Position numbers and translations under genes: made by a program. Below are positions 9,297-17,975 of a stretch of DNA of 64,000 nucleotides, piece by piece. The stretch covers positions 1,426,001 through 1,490,000 of the forward strand of contig CAWIJK010000002.1 in NCBI GenBank assembly GCA_963836375.1, in the 5' to 3' direction. Each line of letters opens with the position of its first letter. Position 1 is the stretch's first letter. Below the pieces are notes generated by a model. That model saw only the letters and a program-made list of their open reading frames with translations. It ran no database searches and was not told where the DNA came from. The DNA comes from CAWIJK01 sp963836375. Lineage in GTDB: Bacteria; Actinomycetota; Acidimicrobiia; Acidimicrobiales; RAAP-2.

Positions 9297-9746
9297 TCAC
9301 TCGTCGGGGTCACCCCGGAGCCGGCGGTGGCGTTTCACGTCGGCGCGCCGGCGCTTTTCGTGCAGCCGGCGTTCGGTAGCCCCCCGGGTGGGGGCGGTCG
9401 GGCGCCGGGGCTTGTCGGTCCGCAGCGCCGCGGCCAGGCGCCGCGCCAGGCGGTCCATGGCGAGCTGACGGTTGCGGACCTGTGAGCGCTCCTCCGACGA
9501 GGTGGCCCGGGCGACCGGGCCGAGGCGCTCGAGCAGGCGGGCCCGCTGGCGCGGCCCGAGGGTGCGCGAGCGGGCGATGTCGAAACGCACCTCGACGCGC
9601 GAGTTGGTGCGGTTGGCGTGCTGGCCGCCCGGACCGCCGGGCGTCGTCGCCCGCCACTCGATCTCGGCGGCCGGGATGGACAGTCCCCGGCTGACCCGCA
9701 GCACCCCGGGGCCGGGGTCGGCGGCTCGGTGCTCTGGCTCGGCCAC
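9297..9746 (-). CDS. arfB: Alternative ribosome-rescue factor ArfB (YaeJ/ICT1-type peptidyl-tRNA hydrolase)
   Basis: 149 residues. The catalytic motif GGPGGQHANRTNSRVE contains the GGQ that hydrolyses peptidyl-tRNA in the ribosome. The protein has only the GGQ domain and no codon-recognition domains, as expected for ArfB. The C-terminus is very basic (KRRRADVKRHRRLRG), matching the tail that lies in the empty mRNA channel of stalled ribosomes. It overlaps no neighbour and is divergent from the aldo-keto reductase 32 bp away. Confidence 0.9.
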   Translation of the reverse strand: MAEPEHRAADPGPGVLRVSRGLSIPAAEIEWRATTPGGPGGQHANRTNSRVEVRFDIARSRTLGPRQRARLLERLGPVARATSSEERSQVRNRQLAMDRLARRLAAALRTDKPRRPTAPTRGATERRLHEKRRRADVKRHRRLRGDPDE

Positions 9747-9778
9747 CCGCCGAGCGTACGACCGATACGCTCCGGCCC

Positions 9779-10777
9779 ATGGAATATCGACACCTCGGAC
9801 GTAGCGGCATGGTCGTCTCGGCCCTCGCCTACGGCAACTGGATCACCCACGGCGGCCAGGTCGGTGAGGACGCCGCGGCCAGCTGCGTGCGGACCGCCTT
9901 GGACTCGGGCATCACCACCTTCGACACAGCTGACGTCTACGAGATCGGCAAGGCCGAGGAGGTGCTCGGCCGGGCGCTCAAGGGCGTCCGGCGCGACTCG
10001 ATCGAGATCTTCACCAAGGTCTACTGGCCGACCGGCCCCAACCCGAACAACCGCGGCCTCTCGCGCAAGCACATCATCGAGTCGCTCAACGCCTCGCTCG
10101 TCCGCCTGCAGACCGACCACGTCGACCTGCTCCAGGCCCACCGCTACGACTACGAGGCCCCGCTCGAAGAGACCCTTCGGGCCTTCGACGACCTGGTGCG
10201 CCAGGGCAAGGTCCACTACATCGGGGTCTCGGAGTGGACGGCCGAACAGATCGCCGACGCCCTGCGAGTGGCCGACGAGATGGGCTTCGACCGGATCGTC
10301 TCCAACCAGCCCCAGTACTCGTTGCTCTGGCGGGTGATCGAGGCCGAGGTGGTTCCCTTGTGCGAGACCGAGGGCATCGGCCAGGTCGTCTGGTCCCCCC
10401 TGGCCCAGGGCGTCCTCACCGGCAAGTACCAGCCCGGCGCCACGCCCCCCGAGGGCTCGCGGGCGGCCTCCAAGGAGGGCGGAGGGGACATCAGCTGGCT
10501 GCTGCGCGACGAGGTGCTCGAGCCCGTCGCCCAGTTCGCCGCCCTGGCCCGCGAGGCCGGGCACACCCCCGCCTCGGTCGCCCTGGCCTGGGTCCTCGAG
10601 AACCGCAACGTCTCGTCGGCCATCATCGGGGCCACCCGTCCCGAGCAGGTCATCGAGAACGTCAAGGCGGTCGACATCGACCTCGAGCCCGACCTGATGC
10701 GGGCCATCGACGAGGTGCTCGAACCCACCGTCCTGCGCGACCCCGGGTTCACCCTCAGCCCCGAGACCCGCCCCTGA
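9779..10777 (+). CDS. Aldo/keto reductase (Kv-beta-like subfamily)
   Basis: NADPH-dependent oxidoreductase with TIM-barrel fold, 332 residues. It opens MEYRHLGRSGMVVSALAYG. The tetrad appears as FDTADVY (Asp49, Tyr54), FTKVYW (Lys) and QAHRYD (His). Active barrel motifs YIGVSEW and the cofactor segment near SSAIIGATRPEQ are present. The closest described relatives are KCNAB/YghZ-like reductases. The substrate cannot be inferred. Confidence 0.9.
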   Translation: MEYRHLGRSGMVVSALAYGNWITHGGQVGEDAAASCVRTALDSGITTFDTADVYEIGKAEEVLGRALKGVRRDSIEIFTKVYWPTGPNPNNRGLSRKHIIESLNASLVRLQTDHVDLLQAHRYDYEAPLEETLRAFDDLVRQGKVHYIGVSEWTAEQIADALRVADEMGFDRIVSNQPQYSLLWRVIEAEVVPLCETEGIGQVVWSPLAQGVLTGKYQPGATPPEGSRAASKEGGGDISWLLRDEVLEPVAQFAALAREAGHTPASVALAWVLENRNVSSAIIGATRPEQVIENVKAVDIDLEPDLMRAIDEVLEPTVLRDPGFTLSPETRP

Positions 10778-10852
10778 CCCCAAGAGTCACCACGTCGCCG
10801 GACAGCGAAGAGGACGACACGTCGGACGCGATGGCCCGGGCGGCGGGCGGAG

Positions 10853-11320
10853 CTAAAAGCGCGAGCGGAACGAACGGACCTCCATGGTGGAGTGGACCCG
10901 GCGCTCCTCGAAGATCCGCTCGTAGCCGGTGTGGCTGATCAGCCAACGGCCGTCGATCCTGGCGTACTCGTCGGCGTAGAGGGCGGTGCCGCCGATCTCG
11001 AGGTCGTAGTCGAGGGCTACCACCCGGTCCTGGAGGTACCAGGTCCCCGCGGCGCTGTCGGGGCTCAGGACGCGGATCTCGGGATGGTGGCCGAAGTGCG
11101 ACGAGACGATCCGGGGGTCGCGCAGCGACTGGTCCAAAAACTCCACGATGGCCGGGCGCCCCGACAACCGTCGGGTGCCGTCCTCGTAGCTGGCCGTGCA
11201 ACCCTCGGTGAGCAGCTCGCCGAGCTCGTCGAAGCGCTTGAGGTCGAGCAGGCGGAAATAGGCGTACTTGAGCTGGTGGATGGCCTCGACGTCCCCGGTT
11301 CCCCCGTCGCCTGCCTGCAC
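10853..11320 (-). CDS. SnoaL-like / nuclear transport factor 2-like protein
   Basis: 155 residues from the GTG at 11320. The longer open frame to 11548 is rejected as a start because it would run into the divergent mmsA gene and is low-complexity. The sequence IHQLKYAYFRLLDLKRFDELGELLTE, a conserved RPAIVEFLD segment and DEYARIDGRWLISHTGYERIFEE match the SnoaL/NTF2 cone fold. Members are polyketide cyclases, hydratases or isomerases of small hydrophobic substrates; the function here is open. Confidence 0.75.
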   Translation of the reverse strand: MQAGDGGTGDVEAIHQLKYAYFRLLDLKRFDELGELLTEGCTASYEDGTRRLSGRPAIVEFLDQSLRDPRIVSSHFGHHPEIRVLSPDSAAGTWYLQDRVVALDYDLEIGGTALYADEYARIDGRWLISHTGYERIFEERRVHSTMEVRSFRSRF

Positions 11321-11489
11321 GCTGCGGCGCTCCCCTCCCAGTCCGACACTCGCCCCGGCGCCCGGTCCGGCACCCGGTCCGGCCCGAGGGGGCGAGTGTA
11401 GCTGCGGTCCCGGCCGGCCCCCGGGGTAGCGTCGGGCGGGGGTCCGCCGGGCGGGGCCTCGGTCGGGTCGAGCCTTCTTGGAGCCGGAG

Positions 11490-12986
11490 ATGCGCAGGAT
11501 CGACAGCTGGATCGGCGGTGCCAAGGCGGCGTCGTCCTCGGGCCGCACGGCGCCGGTCTACGACCCGGCCACCGGCCGGGTCACCGGCGAGGTCGGGCTC
11601 TCGAGCGCGGCCGAGGTAGGCGACGCGGTGGCCGTGGCCACCGAGGCGGCGGCCCGGTGGCGCACGGCGCCCCTCTCGCAGCGGGCGGCGGTCATGTTCG
11701 CCTTCCGGGACCGACTGGCGGCGCGCCTCGACGACGTGGCCGCCGTGGTCAGTGCCGAGCACGGCAAGGTCCCGGCCGACGCCGCCGGTGAGGTGGCCCG
11801 GGGGCTCGAGAACGTCGAGTTCGCCTGCGGCGTCCCCAGCCTGGTCAAGGGCACCTTCAGCGAGCGGGTCTCCTCGGGCGTCGACGTGCACTCGGTGCGC
11901 CAGCCCCTGGGGGTGGTGGCCGGCATCACCCCGTTCAACTTCCCGGCCATGGTCCCGCTGTGGATGCTGGCCGGGGCCATCGCCTGTGGCAATGCCTTCA
12001 TCCTCAAGCCGAGTGAGAAGGACCCGTCGGCCTCGCTCGTGCTGGCCCGCCTCCTGGCCGAGGCCGGGCTGCCCGCCGGCGTGTGCAACGTCGTCCAGGG
12101 CGACAAGGTGGCCGTCGACGCCCTGGTGGACCACCCGGGGGTGGCCGCCGTCAGCTTCGTCGGCTCGACCCCGGTGGCCCGGGCCGTCTACGCGAGGGGG
12201 ACGGCTGCCGGCAAGCGGGTCCAGGCCCTCGGAGGGGCGAAGAACCACATGGTGGTCCTCCCCGACGCCCCGATCGACCTGGCCGCCGACGCGGCGGTGA
12301 GCGCCGCCTGCGGCTCGGCCGGGGAGCGTTGCATGGCGGTCTCGGTGGTCGTCGCCGTGGGCGGGGTGGGCGACGACCTGGTCGGCGCCATCGCCGAGCG
12401 CTTGGCCAAGCTGCGCCTCGGCCCGGGGACCGACCCCGACGCCCAGATGGGCCCGCTCATCACCGCCGCCCACCGCGACCGGGTGGCGGCCTACGTGGCC
12501 GGGGCCGAGGCCGAGGGGGCCACCGTGGTGGTCGACGGGCGCCGCCACGAGCTGGCCGGCCCCGCCGAGGGCGGGTTCTTCCTCGGGCCCTCCCTCCTCG
12601 ACGGCGTCCGCCCCGGCATGCGGGTCTACGACGAGGAGATCTTCGGCCCCGTGCTCTCGGTGGTCCGGGCGGCCGACTTCGACGAGGCGGTCGCCTTGGT
12701 GAACGAGAACCCCTACGGCAACGGCACGGCGATCTTCACCCGGGACGGCGGCGCCGCCCGACGGTTCGAGCTCGAGGCGGTCTGCGGGATGGTCGGCGTC
12801 AACGTGGCGATCCCGGTCCCGGTCGCCTCCTACAGCTTCGGTGGCTGGAAGGACTCGCTCTTCGGCGACACCCCCATGTACGGACCGGCCGGCATCGACT
12901 TCTACACCCGGACCAAGGTGGTCACCACCCGCTGGCCGGACCCCTCGACGTCGGCCGTCGACCTCGGGTTCCCCCGCACCCGCTGA
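11490..12986 (+). CDS. mmsA: CoA-acylating methylmalonate-semialdehyde dehydrogenase
   Basis: Oxidises methylmalonate or malonate semialdehyde with NAD+ and CoA to propionyl- or acetyl-CoA (valine, beta-alanine and inositol catabolism). 498 residues from ATG 11490; a TTG at 11478 is also in frame. Landmarks are the GITPFNFPAMVPLWM cofactor region, FVGSTPVARAVY, GGAKNHMVV and the catalytic Cys near residue 281 in GSAGERCMAV. The Cys lies in a GERC context typical of the MMSDH group rather than of the general GQxC aldehyde dehydrogenases. No other catabolic operon genes are adjacent. Confidence 0.9.
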   Translation: MRRIDSWIGGAKAASSSGRTAPVYDPATGRVTGEVGLSSAAEVGDAVAVATEAAARWRTAPLSQRAAVMFAFRDRLAARLDDVAAVVSAEHGKVPADAAGEVARGLENVEFACGVPSLVKGTFSERVSSGVDVHSVRQPLGVVAGITPFNFPAMVPLWMLAGAIACGNAFILKPSEKDPSASLVLARLLAEAGLPAGVCNVVQGDKVAVDALVDHPGVAAVSFVGSTPVARAVYARGTAAGKRVQALGGAKNHMVVLPDAPIDLAADAAVSAACGSAGERCMAVSVVVAVGGVGDDLVGAIAERLAKLRLGPGTDPDAQMGPLITAAHRDRVAAYVAGAEAEGATVVVDGRRHELAGPAEGGFFLGPSLLDGVRPGMRVYDEEIFGPVLSVVRAADFDEAVALVNENPYGNGTAIFTRDGGAARRFELEAVCGMVGVNVAIPVPVASYSFGGWKDSLFGDTPMYGPAGIDFYTRTKVVTTRWPDPSTSAVDLGFPRTR

Positions 12987-13152
12987 GCGCAGGGCCCGAG
13001 ACGGCGCCCCGGTGCCGCCGACGTGTCGACCCCCGGCGGGCCCTGGTCGGGGGGGACCCGTTTCGAAGGCGTCCCAGTCAAGGGCCACTGTCCGGCGGGC
13101 CTCGACCAGGCTGGTCCGAGGGCCGCCGCCGTCTCCTTGCGCCCGCCCCATA

Positions 13153-13169
13153 ATACCCCTGGGGGGTAT
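13153..13169. promoter_or_regulatory. CsoR operator
   Basis: Perfect inverted repeat ATACCCC-TGG-GGGGTAT, 7-bp arms with 3-bp spacer, 48 bp upstream of the csoR start. It closely resembles known Cu(I)-CsoR operators with TACCCC/GGGGTA half-sites. Apo-CsoR would bind and repress; Cu(I) would release it. Placed in front of csoR and the permease, it implies autoregulation of the whole operon. Confidence 0.8.
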
Positions 13170-13217
13170 AGGATGCGCGCACCCCGCCGGGAGGCGGGCC
13201 CCGAGGGGAGGTGGGCG

Positions 13218-13502
13218 ATGACCGTCGGCTACGCAGGTGACAAGGCCCAGGTGCGGGCCAAGCTGCGCCGGGTCGAGGGCCAGGTCCGCGGGCTCCAGCG
13301 CCTGGTCGACGAGGACGCCTACTGCATCGACGTCTTGACCCAGGTCTCGGCGGCGACCCGGGCCCTGCAGGCCGTGGCCCTGCAATTGCTGGCCGACCAC
13401 CTGGCCCACTGCGTGCGCGACGCCGTCGCCGAGGGGGGCCCGGGGGCCGAGGCCAAGCTGGAGGAGGCCCAGCGGGCGATCGAGCGGCTGGTCCGGTCGT
13501 GA
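13218..13502 (+). CDS. csoR: Copper-sensing transcriptional repressor CsoR
   Basis: 94-residue all-helical DUF156 repressor. The Cu(I) ligand triad is complete and in the same spacing as M. tuberculosis CsoR: Cys36, His61 and Cys65 (DAYCID and LADHLAHC). The presence of the His argues against the persulfide-sensing CstR and formaldehyde-sensing FrmR branches. The start ATG 13218 has GGGAGGTGGG just upstream. Its stop overlaps the GTG start of the permease (GTGA at 13499-13502), so the two are translationally coupled. Confidence 0.92.
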   Translation: MTVGYAGDKAQVRAKLRRVEGQVRGLQRLVDEDAYCIDVLTQVSAATRALQAVALQLLADHLAHCVRDAVAEGGPGAEAKLEEAQRAIERLVRS

Positions 13503-14725
13503 GCGCCACCCTGGGCGCCCTCAGCGCGGGTCACGTGGGCCTCGAGGTTCTGCGCGGCCTGCGCGAGGGGTTCTTCATGTTCTGGGAGACCCTGTGGGCG
13601 CTCGTGCTCGGCTTCGCCCTCTCGGGTGCCGTCCAAGCCTTCGGGTCGCCGGCCGGGTTCCGGGCGAAGCTGGGCGACCACCGGCCGGCCGCCGTCGCCC
13701 GGGCGTCGGGTTGGGGGATGGTGTCGTCGTCGTGCTCGTACGCGGCGACGGCCGTGGGCAAGTCACTCTTCGAGAAGGGGGCCGACTTCGTCTCGGCGCT
13801 GATCTTCATGTTCGCCTCGACCAACCTGGTCGTCGAGCTGGGCATCGTCCTGATCGTCCTCATGGGGTGGCAGTTCGCCGCCGGCGAGTTCGTGGGGGGC
13901 ACGATCATGATCGTGCTGCTGGCCGCGGTCGGCTCGGCCGCCTTCGGGGCCCGCCTGGTCGACGGGGCCCGGCGGCACCTGGCCGGGGCCGAGGCCCTCG
14001 CCACCCCGGCCTGCGCCCACGGGGAGCCCGCAGATCGAGCGGCCGGACCCACGGTCGACGCCGCGGCGACGACCCCGGCCGCCGCGCCGCTCTCGGCGCG
14101 CCTGGCCACCCGCGACGGATGGGTCGAGGCCGCCGGCCACATGATGGACGACCTGCGCATGCTGCGCCGGGAGATCGCCTTCGGCTACGTGGTGGCGGGC
14201 CTCCTCGCCGTCGTGGTCCCCGACCGGGTGTGGAACGCGCTCTTCTGGCACGGCCACGGCGTCGCCACCACGATCGAGAACGTCCTCATCGGACCCTTCA
14301 TCGCCATCATCAGCTTCGTCTGCTCGGTGGGCAACGTCCCGATGGCCGCCGCCCTGTGGTCGGGCGGGATCAGCTTCGGCGGGGTGATCAGCTTCTTGTT
14401 CGCCGATCTGATCACGTTCCCCTTGCTGGTCATCTACCGCCGTCTCTACGGTGGGAAGATGGCGTTGCGGATGCTGGTCGTGTTCTGGTCGGTGATGTCA
14501 CTGGCCGGCCTGGCCACCGAGGCCCTGTTCAGGGCGCTCGGCATCATCCCCACCCACCGGCCGACGACCATCGCCCCGGCCCACTTCGAGTGGAACTACA
14601 CCACGGTCCTCAACATCGTCTTCCTCGGGGTCTTCGCCGTGCTGTTGGGACTGTCCCGGCAGCGGGTGACGGTCGCCGCCGGTACCGGGGGCGGTGGCGA
14701 CGGGGAGGTCCACCGTGGGCACTGA
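13499..14725 (+). CDS. Permease of the DUF318/ArsP-YraQ family, CsoR-controlled
   Basis: 408-residue integral membrane protein with about 8-9 predicted hydrophobic helices and a long polar, Ala/Pro-rich loop near residues 155-205. Family motifs SSSCSYAATAVGKSLF near residue 76 and CSVGNVPMAAALW near residue 279 repeat the Cys/Ser-rich half-site pattern of this family. Described relatives export trivalent organoarsenicals (ArsP) or are uncharacterised. The coupling to a copper-type CsoR with its own operator suggests a metal or soft-metal export role, but the substrate is inferred only from regulation. Confidence 0.82.
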   Translation: MSATLGALSAGHVGLEVLRGLREGFFMFWETLWALVLGFALSGAVQAFGSPAGFRAKLGDHRPAAVARASGWGMVSSSCSYAATAVGKSLFEKGADFVSALIFMFASTNLVVELGIVLIVLMGWQFAAGEFVGGTIMIVLLAAVGSAAFGARLVDGARRHLAGAEALATPACAHGEPADRAAGPTVDAAATTPAAAPLSARLATRDGWVEAAGHMMDDLRMLRREIAFGYVVAGLLAVVVPDRVWNALFWHGHGVATTIENVLIGPFIAIISFVCSVGNVPMAAALWSGGISFGGVISFLFADLITFPLLVIYRRLYGGKMALRMLVVFWSVMSLAGLATEALFRALGIIPTHRPTTIAPAHFEWNYTTVLNIVFLGVFAVLLGLSRQRVTVAAGTGGGGDGEVHRGH

Positions 14726-15071
14726 CCCGCTCGGCCGGGTGCGCGCCCTGTGCCTCGCCCTGCCCGAGGTGAGCGAGCGGCTGAGCCACGGCACGCCGAC
14801 CTGGTTCGTCCGGGCCCGGCGGTCTTTCGTCATATTCTGGGACGACCACCACGGCGACGGCCGGCTCGCCCTGTGGTGCGCCGCCCCGCCGGGCGCCCAG
14901 GACGCGTTGGTGGCCGACGACCCCGACCGCTACTTCCGTCCGCCCTACGTGGGCCACCGGGGCTGGGTCGGGGTGCGCATCGACCAGTCGCCCGACTGGG
15001 ACGAGGTGGCCGAGGTCGTCCACGAGGCGTTCGCCGCGGTGGCGCCCGCCTCGCTGGTCGAGCGGCTCTGA
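14715..15071 (+). CDS. MmcQ/YjbR family protein
   Basis: 118 residues from GTG 14715, with GGGAGG directly upstream and an 11-bp overlap with the permease. The pattern RALCLALPEVSERLSHGTPTW, a FWDDHHGDGRLALWC strand region and YFRPPYVGHRGWVGVRID identify the YjbR (CyaY-like fold) family, a small DNA-binding-like domain of unknown function common in actinobacteria. Possibly cotranscribed with csoR and the permease by overlap alone. Confidence 0.8.
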   Translation: MGTDPLGRVRALCLALPEVSERLSHGTPTWFVRARRSFVIFWDDHHGDGRLALWCAAPPGAQDALVADDPDRYFRPPYVGHRGWVGVRIDQSPDWDEVAEVVHEAFAAVAPASLVERL

Positions 15072-15106
15072 GCCGGCTCGGCCCCGATCCGGCCAAGCTG
15101 TCGGAC

Positions 15107-15589
15107 GTGGAGTCCGACACCGAGCCTGAGAAGGGAGCGGGTGCGCGGGCGCCCAGGCGCCAGCGGGTGGCCGTCTACGGCATCGCCGTCGACAGCGGGA
15201 CCCGGGTGCTCGTGGTGCGCGCCGCTGCGCACCTGAGCGTGCGGGGCCGGTGGTTCCTCCCCGGGGGCGGCCTCGAGCACGGCGAGGATCCGGTTGGCGC
15301 ACTGCGCCGGGAGGTGGCCGAGGAGACCGGCCTGATGGTCTCCGACGAGACGTTGCTCGGCGTGCTCGCCGACACCTCGACCCTCCCTGGCGGGACCCTC
15401 CTGCACACGGTGCGCATCGTCTACCGGGTCGAACGCTGGTCCGGCGAGCTGCGGGCCGAGGAGTCCGGCTCGAGCGACGCCGTGCGGTGGGTCGGCGCCG
15501 ACCAGCTGGGCTCGCTCCCGCTGATGCCCTACGTGCGCGAGGCCCTCGTCGGTTTCGCCCCCCCCGCCGTGGTGGCCGCACTCGGCTAG
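15107..15589 (+). CDS. NUDIX hydrolase
   Basis: 160 residues from GTG 15107. The full NUDIX box is present around residues 50-72: GGLEHGEDPVGALRREVAEE followed by TGL, with every catalytic Glu. The preceding WFLPGGG is typical of MutT/ADP-sugar-type members. The substrate, a nucleoside diphosphate linked to X, cannot be assigned. The gene begins 35 bp after the YjbR gene, same strand. Confidence 0.85.
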   Translation: MESDTEPEKGAGARAPRRQRVAVYGIAVDSGTRVLVVRAAAHLSVRGRWFLPGGGLEHGEDPVGALRREVAEETGLMVSDETLLGVLADTSTLPGGTLLHTVRIVYRVERWSGELRAEESGSSDAVRWVGADQLGSLPLMPYVREALVGFAPPAVVAALG

Positions 15590-15754
15590 GCCGGGGCCGC
15601 GGGGCGCGCACCGGGCACCCCGGTCGACACCACGACCCGGTGCCGGCCGGACCGCAGCCGCTCCAGGGCGCCCGGTGGCCCCTCGGGTGGGGTGCCCCTA
15701 CGGTGGGGTGATGGCCCCCCCCGCCACCGGTGCCCGGCGTCGGACGGTCCGGCG

Positions 15755-16519
15755 ATGAGCACGGCGCTGGCCGAGTCGGCCGCCACCTTGCGGGGCCTCC
15801 ACCATGGCGGGACCCCGCTCGTCGTGCCCAACGCGTGGGACGCAGCGAGCGCCCGGGCGGTGGAGCGGGCGGGGTTCCCCGCCGTGGCCACCTCGAGCGG
15901 GGCGATGGTGCGGAGCCTCGGGTACGAGGACGGCTCGTCGGCACCGGCCGACGAGGTCTTCGCCGCCGTGGGCCGACTCGCACGCTCGGTCGAGCTCCCG
16001 GTCACCGCCGACCTCGAGGACGGCTACGGCCTGGCCCCCGACGAGCTCGTGGCCCGGGCCCTGTCGGCCGGGGTCGTGGGCTGCAACCTGGAGGACTCCG
16101 ACCACCGGGGCGCCTCGCCGCTGGTCCCCGTCGACGTCCAGGCCGCCCGGCTGGCCGCGGTCAAGGCGTCGGCCCGGCGCTGTGGCGTCGACCTGGTCCT
16201 CAACGCGCGGGTCGACGTCTTCGTCCGCGCCGTGGGTCCGCCGGAGACCCGCGTTGACGAAGCCCTCAGGCGTTGCCGGGCCTACCTCGAGGCGGGGGCC
16301 GACTGCGTCTACCCGATCACCGCCTCCGACGACGCCACCGTGCGGGCCCTCGTGCGCGGGGCCCGGGGACCGGTGAACGTCATGGCGGCACCCGAGGTGG
16401 CCGACGTCACCCGTCTCCGGGGCCTGGGGGTGGCCCGGATCACCTTCGGCTCGGGGCTGGCGGCGGTTCTGGCGCGACACCTGGGCCAATTGCTGGGCGA
16501 CCTGGCGGGGGGCCGGTGA
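15755..16519 (+). CDS. Isocitrate lyase/PEP mutase superfamily protein
   Basis: 254 residues from ATG 15755. TIM-barrel carboxyvinyl-carboxyphosphonate phosphorylmutase-like enzyme: VPNAWDAASARAVERAGFPA, the metal-site segment TADLEDGYG, NLEDSDH, LNARVDVF and YPITASDD all match the oxaloacetate decarboxylase/PEP-mutase group. The usual KKCGH motif of isocitrate lyases is absent, so it is a small-lyase type. Its stop overlaps the GTG of the NDH-2 gene (16516-16519), implying coupling. Confidence 0.85.
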   Translation: MSTALAESAATLRGLHHGGTPLVVPNAWDAASARAVERAGFPAVATSSGAMVRSLGYEDGSSAPADEVFAAVGRLARSVELPVTADLEDGYGLAPDELVARALSAGVVGCNLEDSDHRGASPLVPVDVQAARLAAVKASARRCGVDLVLNARVDVFVRAVGPPETRVDEALRRCRAYLEAGADCVYPITASDDATVRALVRGARGPVNVMAAPEVADVTRLRGLGVARITFGSGLAAVLARHLGQLLGDLAGGR

Positions 16520-17964
16520 GCCCGGTCGGGGACGGCCGGCACCGGGTCGTGATCATCGGGTCGGGCTTCGGTGGGCTCTTCGCCGCCCGGCTGTTGCGGC
16601 GCGCCCCGGTCGACGTCACCGTCGTCGACCGCACCAACCACCACCTCTTCCAGCCCCTGCTCTACCAACTGGCCACGGGGATCCTCTCGGAGGGGGAGAT
16701 CGCCCCGCCCACCCGCGAGGTGCTGCGCCGGGCCCGCAACACCCGGGTCCAGATGTCGCTCGTCACCTCCGTCGACCCCGCTCGCCGGGTCGTCGTCGCC
16801 ACCCAGGGCGTCGGACTGCTCGAGATCCCCTACGACAGCCTCATCGTGGCCGCCGGGGTGGAGACCTCCTACTTCGGCCACGACGGCTTCAGCCAGTGGG
16901 CCCCGGGCTTGAAGACCGTCGACGACGCGCTCGAGCTGCGCGGCCGGATCTTCGGGGCGTTCGAGATGGCCGAGCAGGAGGACGACGACGAGGCCCGTCG
17001 GGAGTGGATGACCTTCGCCGTGGTGGGGGGCGGTCCGACCGGCGTGGAGATGGCCGGCCAGATCTCCGAGCTCTCACGGCGTTCGCTCCGGCGCAATTTC
17101 CGGCGCATCGACCCGGCCGACGCCCGGGTGCTCCTCTTCGAGGGCGGGGACCGGGTGCTCGCCGCCTTCGGCGACCGGCTCTCGGACTACACCGCCAAGG
17201 CCCTCCGCCAGATGGGGGTCGAGATCCACACCGAGGCCATGGTGACCGGCATGGACGACGGCGCCGTCGAGGTCCGCATGGCCGACGGTCGGACCGAGCG
17301 GTTGGCGGCGCGCACCAAGGTGTGGGCCGCCGGCATGACCGCCGCCCCGATCGCCCGGGCCCTGGCCGAGGCCACCGGCGCCGAGGTGGACCCGATGGGC
17401 CGGTTGAAGGTCCTCTCGGACTGCAGCCTGCCCGGACATCCCGAGATCTTCGTGGTCGGGGACCTGATGGCCCTCGACGACCTGCCGGGCATGGCCGAGG
17501 TGGCCATGCAGTCCGGGGCCCACGCCGCCAACCAGATCAAGCGGGGGCTCAAGGGCGAAGCCAGCCGGCCCTTCCACTACCGGGACCTCGGGATGCTGGC
17601 CACCATCAGCCGCTTCCGGGCGGTGGCCAAGATCAAGAAGGTCTCGGTGGGTGGCTTCATCGGCTGGCTCCTGTGGCTCGTGGTCCACATCGCCTTCTTG
17701 ACCGGCTTCAAGAACCGGCTGGGAACCCTGGCCCGGTGGACCATCAGCTTCATCGGCACCGGCCGGGCCGAACGCACCATCACCTTCCAACAGATCGTGG
17801 CCCGGGTGGCCCTGGAGCGGCGTCCCGGCGTGGGCCGGGCCCTCGACGACCCTTCGCCGCCCGGCACCCCCCCGGCCGTCGGGGACGGCGCCGGCCGCGC
17901 AAGGGGCGCCGGCGCCGAGCGACCGCCGAGCGGCGGTGGTCAGCACCCTCCACGGCCTGCCTAA
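16516..17964 (+). CDS. ndh: Type II NADH dehydrogenase (NDH-2)
   Basis: Non-proton-pumping NADH:quinone oxidoreductase, 482 residues from GTG 16516. The FAD-binding motif is VVIIGSGFGGLFAARLL and the NADH-binding motif FAVVGGGPTGVEMAGQI near residue 170. The second FAD contact is EIFVVGDLMAL near residue 315. The C-terminal amphipathic and hydrophobic segment FIGWLLWLVVHIAFLTGFKN is typical for membrane anchoring. A Pro/Gly-rich tail ends the protein. It would feed electrons from NADH to menaquinone. Confidence 0.92.
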   Translation: MSPVGDGRHRVVIIGSGFGGLFAARLLRRAPVDVTVVDRTNHHLFQPLLYQLATGILSEGEIAPPTREVLRRARNTRVQMSLVTSVDPARRVVVATQGVGLLEIPYDSLIVAAGVETSYFGHDGFSQWAPGLKTVDDALELRGRIFGAFEMAEQEDDDEARREWMTFAVVGGGPTGVEMAGQISELSRRSLRRNFRRIDPADARVLLFEGGDRVLAAFGDRLSDYTAKALRQMGVEIHTEAMVTGMDDGAVEVRMADGRTERLAARTKVWAAGMTAAPIARALAEATGAEVDPMGRLKVLSDCSLPGHPEIFVVGDLMALDDLPGMAEVAMQSGAHAANQIKRGLKGEASRPFHYRDLGMLATISRFRAVAKIKKVSVGGFIGWLLWLVVHIAFLTGFKNRLGTLARWTISFIGTGRAERTITFQQIVARVALERRPGVGRALDDPSPPGTPPAVGDGAGRARGAGAERPPSGGGQHPPRPA

Positions 17965-17975
17965 GCTGACGCCCC

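Noticed and set aside
10755..13409. Very long leftward open frame opposite mmsA and csoR
   Set aside because: Shadow frame typical of very G+C-rich DNA; the plus-strand genes have full catalytic motifs.
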